Origin: Bacillota bacterium
GTDB taxonomy: Bacteria > Bacillota > Clostridia > Acetivibrionales > DSM-1351
DNA: 64,000 nt
Assembly: GCA_023409265.1 (NCBI GenBank)
Contig: JAEYHZ010000014.1
Location: 758,811-822,810, forward strand
Direction: 5' to 3'
A program made the position numbers and the translations under genes. Positions 50,632 through 59,276 of the stretch are shown here, in pieces; the stretch's first letter is position 1; every line of letters begins with the position of its first letter. The notes beneath the pieces were generated by a model. The model was not told the origin of the DNA. It did no database searches and saw only the letters and a list, made by a program, of their open reading frames with translations.

Positions 50632-52011
50632 ATGTATTTCGAAGATACAATTGCAGCACTTTCTACTCCCTATGGGACAGGAGGTATCGGAGTTATCCGT
50701 GTAAGCGGAGAGATGGCCTTTGAGGTAGTGTCAAAGGTTTTTCGTTCTTCCAGGCCAATGGAGGAAATAGCTTCACATACAGTATCATATGGAAAGATTT
50801 TTGATCCTTCTACTAATGAAGTAATTGATGAAGTGCTTATGTTGAAAATGAAAAGACCAAATACTTTTACCCGTGAAGATGTAGTGGAAATACATTGCCA
50901 CGGAGGTATTGTTGTTATAAACAGAGTAATGGAGCTTATTTTCAAAATGGGAGTAAGACCTGCCGAAGCCGGAGAATTTACCAAAAGGGCATTTCTTAAC
51001 GGAAGGATAGATTTATCCCAGGCCGAAGCAATCATTGATTTAATTAATTCAAAAACAGTAGAGAGTTCAAAGGCGGCAGTCAGTCATCTGGAGGGCAGGT
51101 TATCAAACAAACTTAAGGCCTTGAGGGGTGACCTGGTTGAGCTGCTGGCACATATAGAGGTAACAGTTGACTATCCCGAGCATGATATAGAGGAGATTAC
51201 CGGAGAAAAGGTATACGCAAGCCTGAAGCAAATAAAGGATGAGCTGTTGGAGCTTGCCAGGACCTTCAATCGCGGCAAGCTTCTGAGAGAAGGCATAAAT
51301 ATTGTAATAGCCGGAAAACCAAATGTGGGAAAATCTTCACTGCTTAATCAGCTTGCCGGCAGCACCAGAGCTATTGTTACTGATATACCGGGTACAACAA
51401 GAGATATAATTGAAGAGTATGTCAATATAAAAGGCATCCCTGCAAAAATCATAGATACTGCCGGAATCAGAACAACTCAGGATATTGTGGAAAAGATTGG
51501 TGTGGACAAAGCATTTAAAGCAATTGAGGATGCAGATCTGATTATAATTGTAATAGCGGCTGATACTGGAATTGTAAAAGAGGATGAGGAAGTTTTGCAG
51601 GAAATAAGAGGCAAAAAGAGCCTTGTTCTTATTAATAAAATGGATCTGGTAGACAGGTCCAGGCTCGATGAAATAAGAAATCAGCTGGATGCAGATATCA
51701 TTCTTGAAGCATCAGTTATAAATGATGAAGGAATTGAAGGCCTTGAAGATAAAATATCCGAGCTGTTCTTTAAAGGGGACATCTCAAAAAATGAAGAGGT
51801 TTTATTGACAAACGCCCGTCACAAGAGTTTGGTTGATAAGGCTATAAATGCCATAGATCAGGCATTGGGCTCATTCGATATGGGTATGCCGCTGGACATG
51901 GTAACAATAGATATTAAAAACTCAGCTGAATGTATAGGCCAGATAACTGGAGAATCTATTGATGACGCAGTTATGCACAACATTTTCAGTCGTTTTTGCA
52001 TTGGAAAGTAG
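50632..52011 (+). CDS. mnmE: tRNA uridine-5-carboxymethylaminomethyl modification GTPase MnmE
   Basis: The 459-residue GTPase has the tetrahydrofolate-binding N-terminal domain (DTIAALSTPYGTGGIGVIRVSG), helical domain, and inserted G domain with GKPNVGKSS, DIPGTTRD, DTAGI and NKMD; the C-terminal FCIGK is conserved. With MnmG it makes the cmnm5U modification at tRNA wobble uridines. The ATG at 50632 follows GGAGG at five bases; an upstream ATG at 50596 has no site. Confidence 0.97.
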   Translation: MYFEDTIAALSTPYGTGGIGVIRVSGEMAFEVVSKVFRSSRPMEEIASHTVSYGKIFDPSTNEVIDEVLMLKMKRPNTFTREDVVEIHCHGGIVVINRVMELIFKMGVRPAEAGEFTKRAFLNGRIDLSQAEAIIDLINSKTVESSKAAVSHLEGRLSNKLKALRGDLVELLAHIEVTVDYPEHDIEEITGEKVYASLKQIKDELLELARTFNRGKLLREGINIVIAGKPNVGKSSLLNQLAGSTRAIVTDIPGTTRDIIEEYVNIKGIPAKIIDTAGIRTTQDIVEKIGVDKAFKAIEDADLIIIVIAADTGIVKEDEEVLQEIRGKKSLVLINKMDLVDRSRLDEIRNQLDADIILEASVINDEGIEGLEDKISELFFKGDISKNEEVLLTNARHKSLVDKAINAIDQALGSFDMGMPLDMVTIDIKNSAECIGQITGESIDDAVMHNIFSRFCIGK

Positions 52012-52115
52012 ATTATATTTGATTATATTAAATAAATTATATAGCAGTAAAAAATATGTTTATTAGGTAAATATGCATTAAGGTAAATAAACAGATATGG
52101 AAAGGAAGAATCCTA

Positions 52116-54014
52116 ATGGATTATTTCGCAGGAAGTTATGATGTGATTGTTGTAGGTGCCGGACATGCAGGCTGTGAGGCTGCTCTAGCTTCAGCAAGGC
52201 TGGGCTGTAAGACAATTATTTTTTCGATCAATTTGGACAGTATGGCAAATATGCCATGCAATCCAAGTATAGGAGGTACGGCCAAGGGACATCTTGTTAG
52301 AGAAATAGATGCTTTGGGTGGTCAAATGGGTAAAACCACTGATAAAACCTTTATCCAATCAAAGATATTAAACAATTCCAAGGGACCGGCTGTTTACTCA
52401 CTGCGCGCCCAGGTTGACAGACGCCAGTATCAGATAGAGATGAAGCATACTCTTGAGCTTCAGGATAATCTTGATATAAGGCAGGCTGAGATAGTTGAAC
52501 TGCTGACCGATGAAGCAAAAACAAGAATAACCGGAGTTAAAACGCATACCGGTGCTATTTTCGAGTGTAAGGCCATAGTGCTGACAACCGGAACATATTT
52601 GCAGGGCAGAATAATAATAGGTGATGTAAGCTACAGTGGAGGACCTGACGGGATTTTCCCGGCCAACAAGCTTTCAGCCAGTCTCATGGATTTGGGAATT
52701 TCGTTATTGAGATTTAAAACCGGAACACCTGCAAGGCTGAGCAGAAGAAGCCTTGATTTTTCGAAAATGACAGAGCAGCCTGGTGACGACTTGATACTTC
52801 CCTTTTCATTTGAAACCGAAAGTATTGAAAAAGAACAGGTTTCCTGTTGGCTCACATATACAAATAAGAATACACACGATGTAATAAAAGCAAATCTCCA
52901 CCGCTCGCCATTATACAGCGGTGATATTACGGGTATCGGCCCAAGGTACTGCCCTTCCATAGAAGATAAGGTAGTCAGGTTCGCGGACAAGGAAAACCAC
53001 CAGGTTTTTGTTGAACCTATGGGGCTTGATACAGAGGAGATGTACCTGCAGGGAATGTCCAGCAGTCTTCCGGAAGATGTTCAGATTGATTTCATGAAAA
53101 CAATCCCCGGACTGGAAAATGTAAAGGTAATGAGGAGTGCCTACGCAATTGAATATGACGGGATAGATGCTACCCAGCTGAAGCTGTCACTGGAATTCAA
53201 GAATATGGACGGATTGTTTTCGGCAGGACAGATCAACGGCAGCTCCGGTTATGAGGAAGCTGCAGCACAAGGCATTATTGCAGGAATTAATGCGGCTATG
53301 AAGGTACAGAGCAGAGAACCTCTCATATTGGACAGATCCCAGGCATATATCGGTGTGTTAATTGATGATCTGGTTACAAAGGGAACAAAAGAACCCTATA
53401 GAATGATGACCTCCAGAGCTGAATACAGATTGCTGTTAAGACAGGATAATGCTGACTTAAGGCTGACTCCCCTGGGAAAAGAGGTAGGCCTGATTAATGA
53501 AGAGAGATATCAGAAGTTCCTTGAGAAAAAGGACATGATTGAAAAAGAAATTGAAAGATTGAATAACAGCTACCTGCCACCAAGTGAGGAGGTTCTGAAG
53601 TATCTTGAAAGCAGGGAAAGTACAGCTGTCAAGAGCGGAATTAATGTGGCTGAACTGTTAAGAAGGCCTGAAATCAGCTATGAGAGCCTTGCTGAAGTGA
53701 TGGAGCTGCCTGAACTGCCCAGATCTGTCAGGGAACAGGTTGGAGTAGCCATTAAATACGAAGGCTATATTAAGAGACAAATGCAGCAGGTGGAGCAGTA
53801 TAAAAAACTAGAGGGACGAAAGCTGCCCCAGGGTATAGACTATTCCTCAATACAGGGCTTAAGGCTTGAAGCCAGACAGAAACTTTCTCTGATTAAACCT
53901 GATTCTATCGGACAGGCTTCGAGAATAACCGGGGTTTCACCTGCGGATATATCTGTGCTGCTCATACATCTGGAACAGATGAACCGCAGTAATGTTCAAA
54001 AACAGAGCGAATAG
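52116..54014 (+). CDS. mnmG: tRNA uridine-5-carboxymethylaminomethyl modification enzyme MnmG
   Basis: The 632-residue FAD enzyme has the N-terminal dinucleotide motif VVGAGHAGCEAALASARLG and MPCNPSIGGTAKGHLVREIDALGG, which identify MnmG (GidA). It partners with MnmE. It starts 104 bases after mnmE and is followed at a short distance by rsmG. Confidence 0.97.
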   Translation: MDYFAGSYDVIVVGAGHAGCEAALASARLGCKTIIFSINLDSMANMPCNPSIGGTAKGHLVREIDALGGQMGKTTDKTFIQSKILNNSKGPAVYSLRAQVDRRQYQIEMKHTLELQDNLDIRQAEIVELLTDEAKTRITGVKTHTGAIFECKAIVLTTGTYLQGRIIIGDVSYSGGPDGIFPANKLSASLMDLGISLLRFKTGTPARLSRRSLDFSKMTEQPGDDLILPFSFETESIEKEQVSCWLTYTNKNTHDVIKANLHRSPLYSGDITGIGPRYCPSIEDKVVRFADKENHQVFVEPMGLDTEEMYLQGMSSSLPEDVQIDFMKTIPGLENVKVMRSAYAIEYDGIDATQLKLSLEFKNMDGLFSAGQINGSSGYEEAAAQGIIAGINAAMKVQSREPLILDRSQAYIGVLIDDLVTKGTKEPYRMMTSRAEYRLLLRQDNADLRLTPLGKEVGLINEERYQKFLEKKDMIEKEIERLNNSYLPPSEEVLKYLESRESTAVKSGINVAELLRRPEISYESLAEVMELPELPRSVREQVGVAIKYEGYIKRQMQQVEQYKKLEGRKLPQGIDYSSIQGLRLEARQKLSLIKPDSIGQASRITGVSPADISVLLIHLEQMNRSNVQKQSE

Positions 54015-54113
54015 TGGACTTGTATGGGCATGTTCCAAAGTAAATGGACACAGAGGTATAAGGAATTTAGGAATATTAGTTAATTAAACCAATATTTATA
54101 TTTGGAGGAAAAT

Positions 54114-54857
54114 ATGGCATTGGACATGGAATTAAGCAGGCTGTTGTCGCTGGGCGCGGAGCATTACGGAAAACAACTGACGGATCAGCAGATTAACCAG
54201 TTTATCATATATATGGAGCTGCTGAAGGAATGGAATCAAAAAATAAATTTAACAGCCATAGAGGATGACAAAGAAATAATTATAAAGCATTTTATAGACT
54301 CCATGAGCATTCTGCCATATGTAAAGGATGAGAAACAAAAGGTCATAGATGTGGGAACGGGTGCCGGCTTTCCGGGTATACCTCTTAAAATAGCCAATCC
54401 GAAGCTGGAAGTGACTCTGTTGGATTCTCTGGATAAACGGATAAAGTTTTTAAATGAGGTAATAAATGCTGCAAATATTTCCGGACAGCAGGATATTTCA
54501 GAAATTAAAGCGGTTCACGGAAGAGCTGAAGATTTCGGAGTAAATACACTATACAGAGAAAAATACGATATAGCTGTTGCAAGAGCTGTAGCAAATCTCC
54601 CGGTTTTACTCGAATATTGTCTGCCATTTGTAAAAATAAACGGGTATTTTATCGCTATGAAGGGTAGTAATACTGAGGAATTTGAAAACAGTTCCAAGGC
54701 TCTCGACATTTTAGGCGGAAAAATTGAGAAAATCGAAAAATTGGAATTGCCGACAACTAATATGGAGAGAAATGTCGTCATCATTAGAAAGTTTAGACAG
54801 ACGCCGACAAAATACCCAAGAAAAGCAGGAAAACCATCGAAAGAACCGTTGATATAA
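54114..54857 (+). CDS. rsmG: 16S rRNA (guanine-N7) methyltransferase RsmG
   Basis: The 247-residue SAM-dependent methyltransferase (GidB) has the family region YMELLKEWNQKINLTAI and the SAM site VIDVGTGAGFPGIPLKI. It methylates G527 of 16S rRNA. The start at 54114 follows GGAGG at five bases; an in-frame TTG upstream overlaps that site. It completes the mnmE-mnmG-rsmG-noc order. Confidence 0.96.
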   Translation: MALDMELSRLLSLGAEHYGKQLTDQQINQFIIYMELLKEWNQKINLTAIEDDKEIIIKHFIDSMSILPYVKDEKQKVIDVGTGAGFPGIPLKIANPKLEVTLLDSLDKRIKFLNEVINAANISGQQDISEIKAVHGRAEDFGVNTLYREKYDIAVARAVANLPVLLEYCLPFVKINGYFIAMKGSNTEEFENSSKALDILGGKIEKIEKLELPTTNMERNVVIIRKFRQTPTKYPRKAGKPSKEPLI

Positions 54858-55016
54858 GTTGTATTAACCAGTTTTTTATAACTTTTTATCGAACGATTCT
54901 TTATTGGTAATAGAGGAAATGGAATAAAAGCAAAGAATAATCCTTTGTATGTGATTTACAATATATGGTAGATTGCAAAAGAAAATACTTCAAAATATAC
55001 AAAGGATGGTGCCGTT

Positions 55017-55859
55017 ATGTTAGAGAGTAAAATTCAGTTTCCAAAGGAAAAGAAGGAAGAGTTAAAGAACATCACATATGTTGGTATAGATTTTATAAGA
55101 CCTAACCCATACCAGCCTAGAAAGCAGTTTAATAAAATTGCTCTCGAAGAATTGTGTGAATCCATAAAGCAATACGGAGTACTGCAACCAATCAACGTTA
55201 GAAAGATCTCCCACAGTACCTATGAACTTGTAGCCGGCGAAAGAAGGCTTAGAGCCGCAACTATGGCCGGACTTAAGGAGATCCCTGCCATAATAATTAA
55301 TGTTGATGATAATGACTCGGCAGTAATGGCACTGATAGAGAACCTGCAGAGAGAAGATCTCAGCTATATGGAAGAGGCTGAGGGATACAGCAATCTGATT
55401 AATGAACATGGATTTACACAGGAAGAGCTGGCCCAAAAAATAGGAAAGAGCCAGTCAACAATAGCTAATAAAATAAGACTTTTGAAACTATCACCTCTGG
55501 TAAAAAAGATACTCTCGGACAACAACCTTACAGAGAGGCATGCAAGAGCCCTGTTGAAACTGCATGATGAACAGCTGCAGTTAAAGGTTTTGAAGCTGGT
55601 GTGTGAAAGAGGCTTGAATGTTAAAAAGACTGAAGAACTTGTAGAAAAGGCTATAGACAAGTTTTCAAGGGACATAAAGCAAAAGCCGGCTGATAGAAAA
55701 ATGACAAAGGCAATCAAGGATGTCAGAATATTTGTAAACACTATAAAGCAGGCCATAGACATTATGAAGCAATCCGGCGTAAATGCAAAAGCAGCTCAGA
55801 TTGACAGAGGAGATTATATAGAGTTCGTAGTAAGAGTTCCAAAGAACAACATGGCTTAA
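55017..55859 (+). CDS. noc: Nucleoid occlusion protein Noc (ParB family)
   Basis: The 280-residue ParB-family protein, LVAGERRLRAATMAGLKEIP, LIENLQREDLSYMEEAEGY and a helix-turn-helix FTQEELAQKIGKSQSTIANKIRLL. In Bacillus, Noc is next to gidB and binds its own sites to block division over the nucleoid. Placement next to rsmG supports Noc over Spo0J, and a separate ParB with ParA is found on the other arm. I found no Noc site by eye. Confidence 0.88.
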   Translation: MLESKIQFPKEKKEELKNITYVGIDFIRPNPYQPRKQFNKIALEELCESIKQYGVLQPINVRKISHSTYELVAGERRLRAATMAGLKEIPAIIINVDDNDSAVMALIENLQREDLSYMEEAEGYSNLINEHGFTQEELAQKIGKSQSTIANKIRLLKLSPLVKKILSDNNLTERHARALLKLHDEQLQLKVLKLVCERGLNVKKTEELVEKAIDKFSRDIKQKPADRKMTKAIKDVRIFVNTIKQAIDIMKQSGVNAKAAQIDRGDYIEFVVRVPKNNMA

Positions 55860-55875
55860 CAAGCCAGTTATACAT

Positions 55876-55908
55876 AAAGAGTGGGTGGTTCGCCATACCA
55901 CTTTTTTA
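55876..55908 (+). terminator. Terminator of noc
   Basis: AGTGGGTGG pairs with CCATACCACT around a TTCG tetraloop, with a T run after it, 21 bases past the noc stop. The TTCG loop is typical of stable terminators. Confidence 0.85.
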
Positions 55909-56013
55909 TTGTCCAGGAAACATAAAATTTTTTATAGATTTTATACACTTGCCACCTTGGTTTTTCCACACATATACCTTTAGTTCTGGATAAAGCAGCT
56001 GAATTTTTAACAT

Positions 56014-56022
56014 TTATCCACA
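56014..56022 (+). promoter_or_regulatory. Perfect DnaA box (TTATCCACA)
   Basis: An exact 9-mer in the upstream region of gyrA. It may link gyrase transcription or local DnaA titration to replication; a chance match is possible. Confidence 0.45.
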
Positions 56023-56374
56023 AGGGAAGGAAACTTTAACTATTAACAAGATTGCTGCTTTGTATGTTTCATAATTGCAGAATTACAATCAGTAATAAGT
56101 CATATTTCCATACTATTAGTAAAGTACGGCTAATGTGGTATTCTATGGGCGATAATATAGGCAGATGGTGAAAAAAGGTATATCAATTATACCCAATTAT
56201 TGCTTATGTCAGGCTTTAGAAGTAATTAGCCTTATGACAAAAAAGTGGACAGTTGGTTAAAATTTTATTACAATATATAGTGGACGTGTCTTTTTAATAG
56301 TGTTTGCATATGTGCAAGCACATAATTTTTATAGTAAATTGTTTTTATCAAATGAAAAGAGGTAATAAGTTAAA

Positions 56375-58894
56375 ATGGCAGATGAAATAAGGGAGCAAAG
56401 AATTATTCCCATAGACATTGAATCTGAAATGAAAAAGTCTTTTATAGACTATGCTATGAGTGTAATTATAGACAGAGCACTACCTGATGTTCGCGATGGT
56501 TTAAAACCAGTTCATAGGCGTATTCTGTACACCATGTATTCTTCTGGCTTTACACCGGACAAGCCGTATAGAAAATCAGTTGCAACCGTAGGTGAAGCCT
56601 TAAAAAGTTTTCATCCTCATGGAGATGCTGCTGTGTATGACAGTCTTGTTCGTATGGCACAGGATTTCTCTTTAAGACATCCCCTTGTTGACGGTCACGG
56701 TAATTTCGGCTCCCGCGATGGTGATGCTGCAGCCGCAATGAGATACACAGAGGCGAGACTTGCCAAAATTTCCATGGAAATGCTTGCCGACATAAATAAA
56801 GATACAGTAGATTTCAAGCCGAACTTTGATGAGCATGAAGTTGAGCCAGTAGTATTGCCGTCTAGGTTTCCAAACCTGCTGGTTAATGGTTCTTCAGGTA
56901 TTGCCGTCGGTATGGCAACAAATATACCCCCACACAATTTAGGTGAAGTAATTGATGGAATTTGTGCTGTAATTGACAATCCTGAAATAACCATCGATGA
57001 ATTGATGAAATATATAAAAGGGCCGGATTTCCCTACAGCGGCAAAGATTATAGGCAAAAAGGGAATAAGGGATGCATACAGGACAGGCAGGGGCAGGTTG
57101 GTTGTCCGTTCAGAGGCAACTATTGAGGAAATGCACGGAAACAGACATAGGATTATTGTTTCTGAAATACCTTACCTGGTTAACAAAGCACGACTTATTG
57201 AAAAAATAGCTGAGCTGGTTAAGGAAAAGAAGCTGGAGGGAATATCCTTCCTTCAGGATGAATCCGGTAGAGAAGAACCGGTCAGAATTGTAATTGAATT
57301 AAAACGTGATGCAAATCCCAATGTTGTTCTGAATCAATTGTACAAGAATACTCAGCTTCAGGAAACCTTCAGCGTTAACATGGTTGCTATTGTTCCTACA
57401 GAGGACAAGCTTTATGAGCCAAGAACCTTGAACTTGAGACAGGCTATTGACTACTACATAAACCATCAGGAAGATGTTATAAGACGTAGGACAAAGTTTG
57501 AACTCGATAAGGCAGAAGCAAGAGCTCATATTCTGGAAGGCTTGAAGATAGCTCTTGACCACCTGGATGAAGTTATTAAAATAATCAGAAATTCCAAAAC
57601 TGAAGCTTTAGCAAAAGAAGGTCTGTCAGAGAGATTCGGTTTCAGTGAAAAGCAATCTCAGGCAATTGTAGATATGAGATTGGGTAGACTTACCGGTTTG
57701 GAAAGAGAGAAGCTGGAAAATGAATATAATGAGCTTCTTGAAAAAATAAAATACTACAAGGAAGTCTTGGCTAATGAAATCCTTGTTCATCAAATAATCA
57801 AAGATGAATTACATGTAATCAAAGATAAGTACGCTGACGACAGAAGAACCAAAATTGAAATAGACGAAGATGAGATAGATATAGAAGACCTCATTCAGGA
57901 AGAAGAAAGTGTTATCACTATGACTCATTTCGGCTATGTCAAGAGGTTGCCTGCCGATACTTACAAGAGTCAGAGACGCGGCGGAAAGGGAATTATCGGT
58001 CTCAGCACAAGAGAAGAGGATTTTGTAAAGAATCTCTTTGTAACCTCGACTCATAACTTTATCATGTTCTTTACCAATAAGGGCCGGGTTTACAGACTTA
58101 AAGCGTATGAGATACCCGAAGCCGGAAGACAGGCCAAGGGTACTGCCATAGTAAACCTGCTTCAGCTTGATGGGGATGAAAAGGTAACTACAGTTATTCC
58201 AATACAGGAATATAAGGAAGGTTTATACCTCGTTATGGCTACCCGTAACGGATTAGTCAAGAAAACCGACCTTATGGAATATGACAATATCCGAAAAGGT
58301 GGTTTGGCAGCTGTTACTCTCAGAGAGAATGACGAACTGATAGATGTTAAGCTGACTGATGGAAATCAGGACATAATGCTTTCAACAGTCAATGGTATGG
58401 CTATCCGCTTTAATGAGACCGATGCCAGACCAATCGGCCGTGTGTCCCAGGGTGTTAAGGGTATCGAGCTGGATGAAGGTGATTTTGTTATAGGCATGGA
58501 GGTTGTAACTGAAAATACAACCCTGCTGGTTGTAACTGAGAACGGTTTTGGTAAAAGAACCGAACTTGAGGAATACAAGGTTCAGACAAGAGGCGGCAAA
58601 GGTGTCCTGACATACAGAATTACTGAAAAAACTGGAAAATCAATAGGTATGATGCTTGTGTCTGAAGATGATGATATAATATTGATAAGCTCGGACGGAA
58701 GTATCATCCGTATGAAGGTAAACGAGATAAGTATTCTTGGTCGAGCAACACAGGGCGTAACACTTATGAGAATGAGCGAAGGTAACAATGTTGTAAGTAT
58801 GGCAAGAATGATAAATGAAGAGTGTCCTGAAGGAGCTGACTGTGATGATGCAGAAGGCGGCAATGCTGAGGATATATCTGATAACGAGTTATAG
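56375..58894 (+). CDS. gyrA: DNA gyrase subunit A
   Basis: The 839-residue subunit has the catalytic tyrosine in AMRYTEARLAK (Tyr124), the quinolone-region SFHPHGDAAVYDSLVRMAQ, the GyrA box QRRGGKG and repeated blades of the C-terminal DNA-wrapping domain, and an acidic tail. The position equivalent to E. coli Ser83 is Ala85. It lies on the rightward arm, far from gyrB. Confidence 0.98.
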   Translation: MADEIREQRIIPIDIESEMKKSFIDYAMSVIIDRALPDVRDGLKPVHRRILYTMYSSGFTPDKPYRKSVATVGEALKSFHPHGDAAVYDSLVRMAQDFSLRHPLVDGHGNFGSRDGDAAAAMRYTEARLAKISMEMLADINKDTVDFKPNFDEHEVEPVVLPSRFPNLLVNGSSGIAVGMATNIPPHNLGEVIDGICAVIDNPEITIDELMKYIKGPDFPTAAKIIGKKGIRDAYRTGRGRLVVRSEATIEEMHGNRHRIIVSEIPYLVNKARLIEKIAELVKEKKLEGISFLQDESGREEPVRIVIELKRDANPNVVLNQLYKNTQLQETFSVNMVAIVPTEDKLYEPRTLNLRQAIDYYINHQEDVIRRRTKFELDKAEARAHILEGLKIALDHLDEVIKIIRNSKTEALAKEGLSERFGFSEKQSQAIVDMRLGRLTGLEREKLENEYNELLEKIKYYKEVLANEILVHQIIKDELHVIKDKYADDRRTKIEIDEDEIDIEDLIQEEESVITMTHFGYVKRLPADTYKSQRRGGKGIIGLSTREEDFVKNLFVTSTHNFIMFFTNKGRVYRLKAYEIPEAGRQAKGTAIVNLLQLDGDEKVTTVIPIQEYKEGLYLVMATRNGLVKKTDLMEYDNIRKGGLAAVTLRENDELIDVKLTDGNQDIMLSTVNGMAIRFNETDARPIGRVSQGVKGIELDEGDFVIGMEVVTENTTLLVVTENGFGKRTELEEYKVQTRGGKGVLTYRITEKTGKSIGMMLVSEDDDIILISSDGSIIRMKVNEISILGRATQGVTLMRMSEGNNVVSMARMINEECPEGADCDDAEGGNAEDISDNEL

Positions 58895-58930
58895 GAAACA
58901 ACTTATAAATAACTATGACTATTTCACAGC

Positions 58931-58955
58931 CAATTACGGTTTTTAACCGTAATTG
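58931..58955 (+). terminator. Hairpin after gyrA
   Basis: CAATTACGGT and ACCGTAATTG form a perfect 10-bp stem around TTTTA, starting 36 bases after gyrA. The following T content is moderate, so this could be a processing or weak termination site. Confidence 0.6.
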
Positions 58956-58991
58956 ACTTTTAATATTGGAAATAGGACAAACTTCACAGAG

Positions 58992-59023
58992 AGAGAGTAT
59001 ACAATTGTATACTCTCTTTTTGT
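58992..59023 (+). terminator. Terminator of gyrA
   Basis: AGAGAGTATACAATTGTATACTCTCT is a perfect palindrome forming a 12-bp stem, followed by TTTTTG. It is the stronger of two hairpins behind gyrA. Confidence 0.85.
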
Positions 59024-59083
59024 GGTCGGGACGCGCGTGGTATCATGCTCGAACATAACGAAGGGCTTTTATTCACAGTAACC

Positions 59084-59138
59084 TTGACAAGGGTCTTTTA
59101 CTGTTTTATATTTAAATTACCACTGGTAATTTAAATAT
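59084..59138 (+). promoter_or_regulatory. helD promoter overlapped by a palindromic operator
   Basis: TTGACA (59084-59089) and TATATT (59107-59112) are 17 bases apart. The palindrome ATATTTAAATTACC-ACT-GGTAATTTAAATAT (59108-59138) covers the -10 and the start site. Such a position is typical of a repressor site. The AraC-type gene at 61683 downstream is not an obvious binder; the regulator is unknown. Confidence 0.6.
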
Positions 59139-59276
59139 ATTTTTGAATATAAAGAAGTTTAACATTATTTAAAATTACTAAAGGAAAATGTACTATCGGC
59201 CTTTAATATATCAATCAGTGAAAGATAACTTCCGCTTCTATAGACCGTCTTTAAAATATCAAAGGAGAGTGAGCTT

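Larger units (their letters stand above)
55860..56374. other. Intergenic region between noc and gyrA
   Basis: This 515-base gap has the noc terminator, one exact DnaA box at 56014-56022, a palindrome TATGTGC-AA-GCACATA at 56309-56324 just before gyrA, and no credible gene. A promoter for gyrA must lie here, but no strong -35/-10 pair stands out. AAAAGAGG precedes the gyrA start. Confidence 0.55.
58895..59276. other. Intergenic region between gyrA and helD
   Basis: The left part contains two terminator-like hairpins; the right part contains the helD promoter overlapped by a long palindrome. No coding frame is supported here. Confidence 0.6.

Noticed and set aside
55860..56374. Noc-binding sites near noc
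   Set aside because: No copy of the ATTTCCCGGGAAAT-type palindrome was seen in the window.
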